Shown here: positions 36,854 through 48,587 of the stretch, piece by piece
Numbering within the stretch: position 1 is the stretch's first letter
Layout of the letters: the number at the start of each line of letters is the position of its first letter
Assembly (NCBI RefSeq): GCF_030272615.1
Contig: NC_081409.1
Coordinates: 912,236,340-912,300,339, forward strand
Direction: 5' to 3'
Origin: Cryptomeria japonica
Taxonomy: Eukaryota > Streptophyta > Pinopsida > Cupressales > Cupressaceae
DNA: 64,000 nt
The notes under the pieces: model-generated
The model's database searches: none
Seen by the model: the letters and a program-made list of their open reading frames with translations, nothing else
Told to the model about the DNA's origin: nothing
Translations under genes and position numbers: made by a program

Positions 36854-38503
36854 AAATTCTAGGAATCAGCCTATTAATGGACCTTTCCCAAGTTGATCCA
36901 TCTTTGAGTGGGACTGCCAAGGTGGTGTGGAACAAGTCTGATGAGGGATGGATTAAAGTCAATTTTGATGGTGCCTCGAAGGGGAATCCGGGACCATCTA
37001 GAGCTGATTTTGTGGCGAGAGATTCGAATGGTGACATGGTGACTTTCGGGGCAAAAAAACTACCAAATGGGACAAATAATGAAGCAGAGAGGCTCATGCT
37101 GCATTTTTAGCAATCAAAATGGCAAAAACATTAGAGGTTAATCGACTTCACTTGGGGGGAGATTCATTAATTATTATAAATTCTATTACTAAAGGTGAAG
37201 CTCCATCATGGAAATTGAACAAATATGTCAAGATTATTAAAAAAATTAAATTTATTTCAAGATTTTAAAGTTTCACATGTGAGACGGGAGGGCAATATGG
37301 TAGCTGACACGTTGTCAAAGTTGGCCGTGTCAATTAATGATGGGCAGGCTTGTGAGATCTAGGAGGATCTCCGGAATGTGTGCCTAGGCCTGTGAGTTGG
37401 ACAATACGACGCCAAAGGTGGATGGGAATGATGATTCGGACAGGGCATTTATTATGGCAAGTTGGCAGCTTTTAAATCAAACTGAAGTGGTGGCTTCTCA
37501 ACACATAGTGCATTGAGGTTGAGACAGAGAGGTGTATTAGCAGACAGGTGGCAAGGTTGTGAATGCCATGGAAGCGAATTTCTCCCTCATTACAACTAAA
37601 CAGCAATTAGCCTTTATGGGGACTGTAACGAAGAAGAGGATGCATAGCTTGTTTAATTTTGATGAGCTCATCTTCATGTAGATCATTTACATACTTTTGG
37701 GTGAAGAATTCATCAATGCAGATCACAGATATTGAACCAATATCGATATTGTTTCCATGGTACTAGCATGGGGTTTAGAGCTTGGAGAGAAGGAAGAAAT
37801 AGAGTGGGTGATGAGGATGTGTGTCAAGGAAGAATGGTTGTTTGGAATACAGTCTCTGTTGGCGATGGCGGAACCAGGGGTCAGGTTTGTAACAAATGAT
37901 GGCAATTGGATTCAAGTTGGGGAATTATGCACCCCCCTGCAACCCTTCATAAGTGCGATGTCGAAGAGGGGGGGGAGGAAAATGGAGGCTTGTATAGGTT
38001 GGTAAGCAAACAAGGATTTTCTCCATGAGAAAGAAAGGGAATGGGCCAAGACCTCTGGTTTGCAGCTGAAGGGCAAAAAAGGGGCGAGGTTCGTGCCGAG
38101 CAACCATTGGGTGCAGGGACCTCTAAAAAGAGCGAAGAAAGAATGAGGATATAGTTCCTGGTTATTTTTTAGTTGCTAAAATTATATGTTTTTATATATA
38201 CTGTTTCACGGTGTCTCTGTTGTTTTTCTAAGGCAGACAGGGTGTAGGGCTGTTTATATATTTAGAATGTAGTTTTTGCATAGACTGTTGATGCCCTAGG
38301 GCTCTGTTGGAAGACTCCTTTAGTAGGATTAGGGTTATGCTGGGCAGGTGGCGATGTTTTTTTTAAATGAATTTGATACAGACATCTGTTACGGAAATTA
38401 GAGACGGCTGGTTGATGTTTGCTTATATTTACAGTTGATGATGTGCTTTCTGTTATAATTTAATAAAACATACTATCATTACCGATAAAAAAATTCTAGG
38501 AAT
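36854..38503 (+). mobile_element. 5'-truncated LINE (L1-type) with target duplication
   Basis: The 13-bp sequence AAATTCTAGGAAT occurs at 36854-36866 and at 38491-38503. The body between them (about 1.6 kb) carries a LINE RNase H domain at its start and ends in a short A-run after ACCGAT, as expected for target-primed insertion. Only the last part of ORF2 is kept. Confidence 0.85.
36885..37365 (+). pseudogene. LINE ORF2 C-terminal RNase H domain
   Basis: Reads WIKVNFDGASKGNPGPS, then NGTNNEAE, then after a frameshift near 37090 GDSLIIINSI, and after another near 37260 HVRREGNMVADTLSKLA. These are the D, E, D, D positions of RNase H in plant L1 elements. The rest of the LINE to 38490 is 3' untranslated or worn. 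Confidence 0.8.
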
Positions 38504-39204
38504 GTAATATCTGAAAACTTTTTAATACTTTGAGTTGAAAATCTATGGAGGAAAGCAATTATGTATAGTAAATTCTTCTTTCCAATATCCCCCACTGGAC
38601 CGAGCAGAAGAAGGGAAAACAAAGGAAATTGTGAGCAATATCGAACCACTAGAATTTTGGCTTGTTTATTTCTATAATTTCAGTATTAAACTGTGCAACT
38701 AAAAAACTATAAATCACAAAATCTCCCTTTAACATGAGCCCGAACTTTATGTATAATATATCATAGAAGAACAGAGATATGCACAAACAATCGTATAAAC
38801 AAATTTTACCTGTAATGTTAACATTCGCTTTATACTTTATCTTCAGATTCATGTAAGGATCACATTCACTGGAAATATTCTCTTCAAATTTAAGAAATAT
38901 TCATTATGACAGAAAATTTTCTCTTCAAATTTATGTAATCTTCACAATCACACGAAATTGTGTCATTTAATGCATGCAATGTTAACATCCACTGAAATTC
39001 ACTTTAAATTTAAATCAATTAAAACTAAACATTACGGAAAAATAAATGATGCTTCAAATTTCAAATTCCTGTCGCAAAGACCTATAAATTGAGGTGCAAT
39101 TGCAAAATAAACCATCTGTGATTTTCAAAGTTGTCTTAAAGGGGCAGTCAAAAACCCCTTGTAGCAGAACGAGTTAACTGGGTTGGAGAAAAAGGCACTC
39201 GTAC

Positions 39205-39288
39205 CTGCATTCTGCGAGGCTGCATTCCTGTCTCGACGAAGTAGACCACCATACCAGAAAAGCGCTTCTCTGGACTTGTCGGTGCCAT
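39205..39288 (-). CDS. POLL: DNA polymerase lambda-like gene, exon 1
   Basis: 28 codons from the ATG at 39288: MAPTSPEKRFSGMVVYFVET then GMQPRRMQ. A good donor follows (CAG then GTACGAGT). The GMVV-F-E-G-Q-RR pattern is what I remember at the N-terminal edge of the BRCT domain of plant polymerase lambda, and the next residues come from exon 2 at 23504-23641. Upstream, AACAAAGCAGG-like text lacks in-frame ATGs nearby, so this start is preferred. The enzyme acts in the nucleus in gap filling during DNA repair (family knowledge). Confidence 0.78.
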
Positions 39289-40284
39289 CTTGTAACCTGC
39301 TTTATTCTCTGAGAATAGGTGTCACGAAAGCAAACAACTAAAAGAAAATGAAACTATTTTATGTTTATCGATGGCCGATTTAAATTCAGTTCGTGAGCCA
39401 AAGTTTAAATTTATCCGTTGGTGGGCTTAGGCAGCTCAAAATAGAATAGAAGACTTCCAATCTCGTAGGTGGTATATGACAGCAGATTTTGTTATTTTTG
39501 CTTTGTCGAATGTTGATGATGTGTTATCTAATTTGACAGTGAATTTTTAATTATTTTTTTCAATATTTTATCAGTCTTCAATTAAGAATTAATTTTCATT
39601 GATGTGAAGTGAGAGGATGGAAAGATCAATAGAAATTTGGGAAGAAAATATTTCTTTTTAAATTAAAATATTCATTTTTTTTTAAAGTTAAAAAATATAT
39701 ATTTTTTCAGTTTTTAATTAAGAATTACTTTGTATTGTTTGAAGTGAGCAATGGAAAGGTAAAAAGAAGTTTGGAAGAAAAGGTGTGTATTATTTTTTTG
39801 GAGTGTCAAGGAAGTAGAATCACACAAACATTCATTAGGGACAAACATGTAAATATCTTGACAAATGATTCTTGGTATAGTTTATTCAACAAGAGGACCG
39901 TTGAGAAGCACACAGTCTTTGAACACAGAAAGGATTCAAATCCAAAAGACAAAAATAAATGACAAGATGAAGCCTCGTAGACATTAAAAAAAAAATCATT
40001 ATTATATATTATATCTTATTCATATACATATTTAAAGGAGTTCCTCTAAGTTGTTTTTTTTAAGAGTATAATGAGAGATCTCTTAACTATCACAAAGGAA
40101 ATAAATGTTTTTGATATTAGTAGCAGCCAAAACACAGGGGCTGACCCAGGAGAGAACAAGGAAATAAATGTTATGTAAGTCATTAATTAATTTTGTTGTT
40201 TTATTATAGTTTTTTTTAATTATTATTTTGTAAATATAGGATAAGTATTACATTGTATTGAATAAGTTTATCATTGTTACACAA
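39289..40284 (-). promoter_or_regulatory. 5' UTR and promoter region of the polymerase lambda-like gene
   Basis: AT-rich upstream DNA without an ORF or transposon I recognise, and no clear TATA box at a convincing distance. A 15-bp direct repeat (AAGGAAATAAATGTT) sits at 40095-40109 and 40158-40172, around a 48-bp insert-like piece. Confidence 0.4.
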
Positions 40285-40358
40285 AGTTATATATATGTAT
40301 AATATATATTGTTACACAAAGTTTTATATATATATATGAATTGTATGTATATATATGT

Positions 40359-40428
<70 letters not shown>

Positions 40429-40610
40429 GAATTGTATGTATATATATGTACACACACACACATATATATGTATGTATGTATGTATGTGCATACAATTCAT
40501 CTATACATATATATGTATATATATGTATAGATGAATTGTATGTATATATATGTACATACATATATACATATATGTATGTATATATATGTACATACATATA
40601 TACATATATG

Positions 40611-40664
<54 letters not shown>

Positions 40665-40672
40665 TATACATG
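40285..40672. repeat. AC/AT compound microsatellite
   Basis: Contains an AC run of about 26 units (40363-40414) flanked by AT runs and repeated TATATATGTACATACATATA-like palindromic units. The phrase GATGAATTGTATGTATATAT recurs. Long ORFs on both strands here are artefacts of the repeat. Confidence 0.95.
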
Positions 40673-41991
40673 AATGAATGAGTGATTTTCATAAGATCAA
40701 GAGATCAAGAATTGCAAAAGAGCATCACACCAACATAATTATAGACACACAGGCTACCCAAAAAGCTTTACGAGAGGCAATTAAGTTGTCTATGTACAGA
40801 TTGTTTCCGTACTTGATGTGAATGTCACTATTAGTCCCACACTCCATGGTGTAGTGTCATCTATTTCCACCACTACCCTTGTAAAATAGGCATATTCTCA
40901 ATTCTTATACTTTCTTAGATATTGTCCATGTCCCAAACATAAGTTAATGTGATCTAATTTTTAATTGGACAGTCAACATCTTCACCTTCATAATTTTTGC
41001 TCCTATGTAAACATTTTTATTCCGATCCCATATACAATTAAACTCTTGTATGTAATATACTTTCTTTTGATCAATTCAATAAAATTTAAATGTAAATTTT
41101 AATTAAAAAGGTTTCTTATCAATATTACTTTTTTATGAAAACAAGGTCATGTTGCTACAAAGTTTATGCATCTTTCTATTTGTGGTGCTACAAACTTTTC
41201 CATTTTCTAAATTGATATTATTAGTATTGGATGAGATTTGGCATTATTCTTGCTTCTAATGGATGATTTATATAACCAATGTCTCTTCTAATGCATGATT
41301 TGAGATAATAATGTGAAAACTCATAAATATCATTAATGAGACAAAATAGAGTTGCATGAAAATTGATAAATTATGTTGCCAATTGAAACTAGGAATAAAA
41401 AAAAATATTATTCAATCTCAAATTTTGCATTTTATCAATTGATGTGGAGCTTTCATCCAAGTTGATAAGTATATGAATTTGAAGAGCGACAACATGAATT
41501 AGCAAAGGAAATTAAGTAAAAAGTTGAAACTATTTTAAGAGCAATTGTATGAAGTATAACAACTAATGCTACTTATCTAAAATTTTGAATAGAAAATAAT
41601 GCAAATAAAATGGTAGAAAGAAATGCAACTACATGAATTGCAATAGTTGCAGAATATGCACCAAAATAGTGTATGGAAAAAGCAAAGGTGTATTGAATAA
41701 GAGAAAGTGAAATCCACTCTTGCATAAGTTTTGTTTAAAAGATGATATGGCCGAAACAATATTCAAGTAGAGGATAACAAACATAGGAATGATTGTAAAA
41801 AATATAATTTGATAAGATTAATTAAATGTGATTAACATTATTAAAACCATTTTTATTCAATTTTATTGTCTTGTAATGAAATTCAAAATAAATTTTTTTA
41901 CTATCATTTTATAATGAATGTAACATAGCAATGCAAATTATTTTAGAATCTAGTGACTACTATCAATTTACGATGAATGCAACAAAGTTAT
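40673..41991. other. AT-rich DNA, no gene seen
   Basis: Only short ORFs, without similarity to anything I know. It ends at the LTR start of element C. Confidence 0.5.
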
Positions 41992-43154
41992 TGTTGGCAT
42001 AAGACACTATTTTGGTGATGCTTTGGTGAAGATTGATGTTGTCTAGTGATGATGTTTCTTAGGAGTTGTCATTGATGGCAACTTAGCCTATTGATCTTAT
42101 CTAGTATGGAGTTTGGTATATCCGGATGTCTTGAGTAAGTTCTCGTATAAGTCTGTTGGTGATACTCAATGTAGAGTTTTGGTGAGCATTTCTCTTTTTC
42201 GGTGATGTCTTTTTGGTTTTTGTGATCAGAGTTAAGTTGATTGAGTATGAGAAGCAAATGATCACGCAATCCTATCCTCTAACGTTGTTTCTTAAGCATG
42301 TTAGTAGGTCTGGTATCCGGTAGAGCAATAAAAAAGGGTTATCTTCATTATTGGTGGTGTAACGTGTGGACCGGATTCTTTGAGGTGATTCTGGTGGTTG
42401 TTGGTAAGTTTGAGGTAATTGCACCGAATTATGGGAAGTGTGTGATCATATATTTTGGATCTAAAATATGGTTTTGTGAAGATTTAAACTAACTTGAAGC
42501 TACACATTTCATATTTTGATATTTTGAGAAGCCGACTTGTGGGAGATCAATTTTGTTAGTGCGGATATATAAGATCGACATGGTTAATGATTTTGTGTGA
42601 TGAGAAGATATGAGAGATGATTTTGGGAGTGAATGAGAGCAGTTTCACATGCGCACCTTAAGTTTTGTTGATCTGGTAATCAGTAGCAGAGTAGAATAGA
42701 GTAGTTTATCAGAACAGCAACAGCGGATCAATTTGTGCCTAACCGGAACTGTCATTTGGCATAGTTAGATGATTTTCTTCAGTTGATTACTCATTGAAAT
42801 AATTTTGTATTAGCTTGTAAGGTAGTGAGCCTTCCTCAGGGTTGTAGCCCTTTTGTAATTGAGCAGTGAGCTCTAGGAAGTGTGCCCGAATGCAAGTGCA
42901 TTCCAACTTTTGTAATATTGTTTTACTACTGGCCATATTATAATAATATTATGGGTACTCAATCCCACTGTGGTTTTTTTCCTTTCCGGGTTTCCACATA
43001 AAAATATTGATGTTATGGTTATGTGCTTATTTGCTTTGTGTTTCTGCATTATAGTTTTTGTTATTAGCATCTAGTGGATAAAGAATTAGTATAATAAGTT
43101 TGTAATTATTGGAACACTGATTCACCCCCCTCTCAGTGTTCATTGATTCCAACA
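41992..43154 (+). repeat. 5' LTR of element C
   Basis: 1163 bp, starting TGTTGGCA and ending GATTCCAACA, so the ends are TG/CA with inverted TGTTGG/CCAACA. The primer site begins right after. The ending ACTGATTCACCCCCCTCTCA is shared with the remnant at 36221-36605. Confidence 0.85.
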
Positions 43155-43169
43155 ATTGGTATTAGAGCC
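43155..43169 (+). promoter_or_regulatory. Primer-binding site of element C
   Basis: ATTGGTATTAGAGCC follows the LTR. It differs by one base from the usual TGGTATCAGAGC, a C-to-T change. Confidence 0.8.
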
Positions 43170-43222
43170 TTGTGCCTCAAAAGAAGCCTAACAGCTTGAG
43201 GAAGATCCGGAAGATTGAATCA

Positions 43223-44357
43223 ATGGACTCCGGTTTGCAAAGACAGCTTAGTGTGGTGCTTGAAGATCTTGATGTAGCAATGAAGGAAAAGAGTAGCCTA
43301 AAAAGAAATCTGAATGCGGCTAAAGACTTCATTGAACCCTAAAAGATCAATTGAACACTTCTTGGGAAAAGAGAAAGGAGCTAAAGGAAAAAGAAGAACA
43401 AAGTACTGATAATCAAATTCTACAAGATAAGACAGATGAATGTGAGAAGTTGGCCAGGGAAAATGCAGTTTTGAAGAATGAGATGCAATATATTGTCATG
43501 AAGTTAACTAAGGAGATTGAAGACCGGAAGAAGAATGAAGAAAGCTTGACTCAATCATTAAAGGAAAGATCTGATGAATGTTGCAGATTGACATATGAAA
43601 ATGATCAATTGAAGCTTGAATTGGTGCAAACAAAGAAAGATGGACAAGAACTTGAAAGATAGATCATAATTCTGAGAGATGAGCTGACTACTGTAAATGA
43701 ATACAAAGAAAAAATCAAACCTACTTCAACCCGGTTGGATGAGATGCTGGAAAGCCAGAGACATGGAAAATACGTGCGAGGACTTGTATTTGAGAAAGGA
43801 GAATCCTCTGATTATGGACAGAGCAATATAAAATCTCATTAGTAGAACAAGAAACCTCCGATAAGACAACCTAATGCCTACAAATTCAATGGTAGATGTT
43901 TTACTTGCAATATATTTGGTCATATGGAAAATCAATGCAAAAGTAGGATGAATAATGGGATGGTGAATAATGGTCGTACCTTTACCGATCAATGTTTCAA
44001 ATGCAACAACTTTGGTCACAAGTCAAATATGTGTACAATTTTTAGAACAAGAGATGTTATGCTTGTGGGATGTTTGGACATATCTCTAACCAATGCAGGA
44101 TGAGACAAAATCAAATGAATTTTAAACCAATTCAAAGAAATTTTGTTTGCCATGCATGCAACAAACATGGACATATTGCAAGATATTGTATAACCAAGAA
44201 TGCACCGGTGAATAAGAGCACATTTGATGAGAAAGGCAAAGCAAAGGTAGATGAAATTAAAGAATAGCATAAGAAGATGTGGGTGAAAAAGGAATATTCT
44301 AATGTGAAAAATGGCTCCACACCTGAGTCTGGTGATGGTACCTCATCTGGTAACTAG
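43223..44357 (+). pseudogene. Gag-like protein with coiled coil and four CCHC knuckles
   Basis: Starts MDSGLQRQLSVVLEDLDVAM. The first ~190 residues are strongly helical and charged (coiled coil) and lack the usual Copia gag core. Four knuckles follow: CFTCNIFGHMENQC, CFKCNNFGHKSNMC, CYACGMFGHISNQC and CHACNKHGHIARYC. Stops include TAG near 43660, two consecutive TAG near 43841 and TAG at 44265, all at likely Gln codons. Frameshifts lie near 43340 and 44050. Likely an RNA-binding packaging protein (inference). Confidence 0.8.
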
Positions 44358-44764
44358 GGCTTTTTGGCCTTAGGGGGAGTTTTTCATGCAGATCAATAGA
44401 GCCCCCTCTTCAGAGATTTGTAACTAGTTTTGGAAGGTTGCAGAAGATCTAGATCAAGCATGTAGATGATATCCAGAAGATTTGCGACAGTTTGGTAATT
44501 TGGTGAATGAAATAATGAATAATAGTGTAACTGGAAGCCTTCAAAGTTGAGTAATTATTACAACTGGAAATTAGGTTAAAAAGGGAATTTTAGTCATTCA
44601 TTTTTCACACTGCAATCGAAGATTAAAGGAAGAAGAGCAAGGAAACCAAGTTTAAGCTGAGATAATCAAGCTTGAAGCGATCATTCAGTAATTTCTTGCA
44701 CCCGGTTGTGAATCAAGAGGTACTTATCCATTCACAAGCTATCTTTTTAAAACCCTAAATTCAT

Positions 44765-46545
44765 CATAGCATCTGCATCTGGCATTGCAACACCTCTGGT
44801 AGTTGAAATTTTTGATACAGCAAGGCCCATTTTCAAAAGGAATCCTTTCAAATCTATTGAAAATGATCTAAAAGGAGCATTTTCTTCAGTTTTGTACAGC
44901 GTTCTTCACAATGAAGATATCAGGGCATACATTCATTGTGATATTGAATAACTTGGCAATGCAGACATGCTTACAGTACTCTATAACAAGCATATGGTGA
45001 ATAGTCTGAGCAATCTGAAGCTAGAATACAAGATTCTTCATGACAAGGATTTCGCACAGTTTATCCATTTCCCAGTATTTGATGAAGTGGAATGGGTTCG
45101 ATACATTCTGAGTAGGGTTCATGATGAGTTCATATGGTTGGACAGACCTCATAAGATTACAAAGTAAGCCATTCAAGCAGTCACATGTTTAAGTTCAACT
45201 AGTGAGATTCCTAGTCTGAGGAAAGTACAAAACACCACTATGGAAGTTGTTACCAATTCCCAATATAACAACTGGTTGATGACAATCAGTGACATAATTG
45301 AGCATGATGTAAGATTTGCCTCAATGGTGGTGGGTTACAAGGTATATCAATCCAATAGGCAGAACTCAGTCTCTGGTATTGCCATATTCAGTGCATATCA
45401 GATGCTCGAGGAGGATAAAAGGTATGATCTTTGTTCGGTACTCCTAAGTGAATTGATAAGAAAATTGAAGAAAATAAAGCAAGATAAGAAACATACCTTC
45501 AAGTTTGGATCCCTTATTATCTATTTAGCATTATACTTCATGAATGAGATCCCCAATATAGGAAAAGTCTAATGGGCTTATGACAAATTGGTGGCTATGC
45601 AAATTAAGGAAGGATTATTGGGTATAGGTGATAATGTGATGAGAATATCTGCCTTATGGGGCTATTTCAATAACTTCCAAGCCTCTATGAGAAGCAAAGA
45701 GAGAATACTATATGTTTCGTGGTTGATAAGGACCAGTGTCACATGGAGGCAGTTGATCGCAGAACTGTGTGGATCATGCCCTTGGGGTATGAGGTTGATG
45801 CTGACACGCTTGATGCATATTCTCAACACATGTTGATCCAACCGATGGACCAGAAATAGAAGAGATTTGGAACTTTCCAAGAGAAGGACCTAGACCTTCA
45901 CAAGAAGTTCACTAGGCCTAGAAGTAAAAGGAAAGTGAGAAAGGAGTTTAAGGAACTTGCTAAGAAAATGGGAATTACCAGAGAAGTCATGCAAAGAGAA
46001 AAAGAGAAAAGCATTCTGAAGGAGGAAGATGTGGTGAAGCCACAAGCTAAACCGGCTCCTCCCAAGTAGTTCAAGTCCAAGCCCAGCAAATCTGCACCTA
46101 CCTCTGATGTGTAGAAGTTGATACCTCTACCCAAGCCTAAACCAACAACATCTATGGGTGGAGCTGAGAAAAGAAAGAAGGATAAATCTTCAAGGCAATA
46201 TGTTGCAATAGAAGAGGAAACAAAGTTGGATGAAGAGGTGAGGGAAGTAAAGAAGACTGCCACCTATGCAAGGGTAGTTTGGAAACCTACAACCGGTGAT
46301 GTTCCTCCTGCCAAGAAAGATAAGTCACAAGGAGGACCATCTGGAAGGACAAGGGCAAGGATAAATAAATTTAAATTAGATGAAGCCCTCAAATCCAGTA
46401 AGATTAAAGGTTCCTTCACTATTGTACCCCCATTATAGAAGATTGTAGATACAATAGTCAATAAAGGCAATTTGTCAAACCTTTCTATATATTATGAGCA
46501 TTCTTCAGAGAAAGTTCAGAGAGCTATAGAAGAGGCAATTGTACA
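44765..46545 (+). pseudogene. Element C second ORF, part 1 (unrecognised)
   Basis: Opens with SASGIATPLVVEIFDTARPI and runs in one frame to about 45836, then shifts frame. Stops are TAA near 44949, 45165 and 45570, then several TAG. A block DLCSVLLSELIRKLKKIK ... FKFGSLIIYLAL resembles the family B ORF block WARIISHCLDVQLRRLK ... FHMSSYVIYAL in pattern. The C-terminal half is rich in K, E and P. The ORF is split at 46545 by the Tat insertion and resumes at 63004. Confidence 0.65.
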
Positions 46546-47330
46546 TGTATACGGTGAAAATGGATAACAACAATAATATTGAAAGACTAAATGAATTCAA
46601 CCACAAAACCCTAGCCTAACAACAACAAAGATCCACCATAACATATGAAGATTACCTAAGACAATGCAAATCAAATGAAATCACAAAGATTATACCATCA
46701 CATGTCCAATAGGGTTTGGATCTCCATTCTTCCTATCTCCATTGATCTTGCTTGATATATTTGCTCTCAGATTTTATATGTGCACAAGAGCTCAACAAAG
46801 AACGGAAATATGGTTGCAAGTAGGATCACATATGAAAGTTCTAATGCTAAGATGCTTGATTAGAATCTATATGTCCAGGGGGTTGAATGCATAGGGTTGA
46901 TAATGAAGGAAGCATCTCCTTATATAGAAGATACTATATGAAATGAAGGAATAAGATTGAGAGGTGTAAAAGATAAATGGTTGGCTATGATTAGAGGGTA
47001 GGTAAAGAAAATAAGAAAATAATTAAAGGGTAGGTAGTGTATGAATTAAGAGATGAATGACATGTGTCATGGGTAGAAAAGGTTAATGAATTAATTAAAT
47101 AAATAAAGATTTATTTAATTAATAGAAGAAGTGGGATCAATTAAATAAATAAAATATTTATTTAATTTAGAAAAAGGATAATTTAAATAAATAAATATAT
47201 TTATTTAAATGAGAAATAAGGTTAGAAGAGGATAAATGAATTAATTAAATAAATAAAGATTTATTTAATTAATAGAAGAATTAGGCTAAAATATTTATTT
47301 AATTAGACATGACAAATTTAGGTGTCTACA
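46546..47330 (-). repeat. 3' LTR of the Tat element
   Basis: 785 bp, TGTATACGG to GTGTCTACA on the plus strand. A minus-strand TATA box (CTATATAAGG) lies near 46920, and repeated TTTATTTAATTAAT palindromic blocks lie near the right end. Confidence 0.95.
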
Positions 47331-47345
47331 TTTTGCCCCTCTTTG
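47331..47345 (-). other. Polypurine tract of the Tat element
   Basis: The minus strand reads AGAGGGGCAAAA immediately before the LTR start TGTAGACACC. Confidence 0.8.
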
Positions 47346-47854
47346 AGACAATACAACTTGTCGCGTTGTTTCAAAGAAGATAAGATGAACTGATACAACG
47401 TTGCCCCAAGATGGGAATGATATGCCCCCTCGAGAAATTGTATGAAAATGTCTGAAAAGATCACAGGCATTCTCTCGATAAGAAAGAAAATCTAAAATGG
47501 ATTGACTGGATAGGATAGAGTGACAGAGTCACGGGATAATGAAGACTGACTCGGGAGACTAGGGCTAAGGCTAGGGCTAGGGCAGTCTATAAGATAGACC
47601 ATGAGGGGAAAACATCCTCATTGTCATCCACACATCCAAGATATCAGAGTGTAGAGAGAGAATAGAGCAGCAACAGTCAGCAGCGATGGCATTGGTGCAT
47701 AGATTCGATCGCGTTCGCCGATTTCAGAGGCCAGCAGATGCAGGAGAGCTGGTAAGTACCGCAAAACCTCCTTGTACTTTTTCATTAATGCATGTTAGGT
47801 AGCGCAATAAATGCATTCTAAAATATGTCAAACAATGTCAAAAAATGTCGAGGC

Positions 47855-48105
47855 GAGTTTGTGCTGGTGCCAGGCGCGTCTAGGTTAGCTACGCGCGTCT
47901 ATGAGTGAAAAGGCGTCTATGTCAAATGCGAGTGCGTCTATGTTGTGTAGGCGCATTTATGTTGTGTGGGCACGTCTGTGCAGAGCAAGCGCCTCTATGC
48001 AAAGTATAGGCACGTCTGTGTATTTCAGGCACGTCTGTGCAGAGCAGGCGCGTTTGTGCAATATGTAAGCGCGTTTATGTCATGAAGGCGCGTTTGTGTC
48101 TTCTA
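47855..48105 (+). repeat. GCGCGTCT repeats (inverted form of the leader repeat)
   Basis: About eleven copies of a loose GGCGCGTCTRTG motif in the intron of the antisense gene. Its reverse complement, CACAGACGCGCC, matches the repeat found on the plus strand at 60306-60475 and 61675-62095. Confidence 0.75.
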
Positions 48106-48308
48106 GGGCAAATCGGTAATTCTGTGATGAACATACACTATCAATTGGATAAGCTACTAAGAGGATACACTCAAGCAGGTCCTCTAAGGAAGACTAGGAT
48201 AGCAGATAGGGCTAGGATTGACAATTCTGCAATAGAACATACGTTGCCAATTAGGAAACTACTCAAGAGGATACACTCAAGAAGAGGCCCTAGGATAGGA
48301 TAGATCGA

Positions 48309-48587
48309 GGCACTTTGTGATGAATAGTGAGTACCAAGACATAGTACTTTGTGATGAACAGGGAGTACTAAAAAGAGCAGCACTTTGTGATGAACAGGGA
48401 GTGCAAAACACGTAGTACTTTGTGATGAACAGGGAGTACCACTAGGATAAAAAGCAACACTTTGTGATGAACAGTGAGTGTTACTAGGATAGAGGCAACA
48501 CTTTGTGATGAACAGTGAGTGTCACTAGGATAGAGTATCATAATCACTTAGGATAATAAGCAACATTTTGTGATGAACAGGGAATGC
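48309..48587 (+). repeat. Seven tandem hairpins with covarying arms
   Basis: Each ~25-nt unit has the loop core TTGTGATGAACAG with arms on both sides. The arm pairs are AGTACT/AGTACT (48343), GCACT/AGTGC (48380), GTACT/AGTAC (48415), AACACT/AGTGTT (48456), ACACT/AGTGT (48498) and CATT/AATG (48564). The first unit (48309) has one mismatch. When one arm changes, the other changes to keep pairing. The array lies in the antisense gene's intron. Confidence 0.85.

Larger units (their letters stand above)
23642..39204 (-). other. POLL: Intron 1 of the polymerase lambda-like gene (about 15.6 kb)
   Basis: Bounded by a donor GTACGAGT after exon 1 and an acceptor AG before exon 2. It contains an LTR fragment, copia-2, family B copy 3, LTR remnants and a LINE. 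The piece 23642-24164 has no recognisable content. 38504-39204 is AT-rich with no gene seen. Confidence 0.7.

Noticed and set aside
40277-40692. Open frames of 60-100 codons on both strands.
   Set aside because: They are translations of AC/AT microsatellite DNA.
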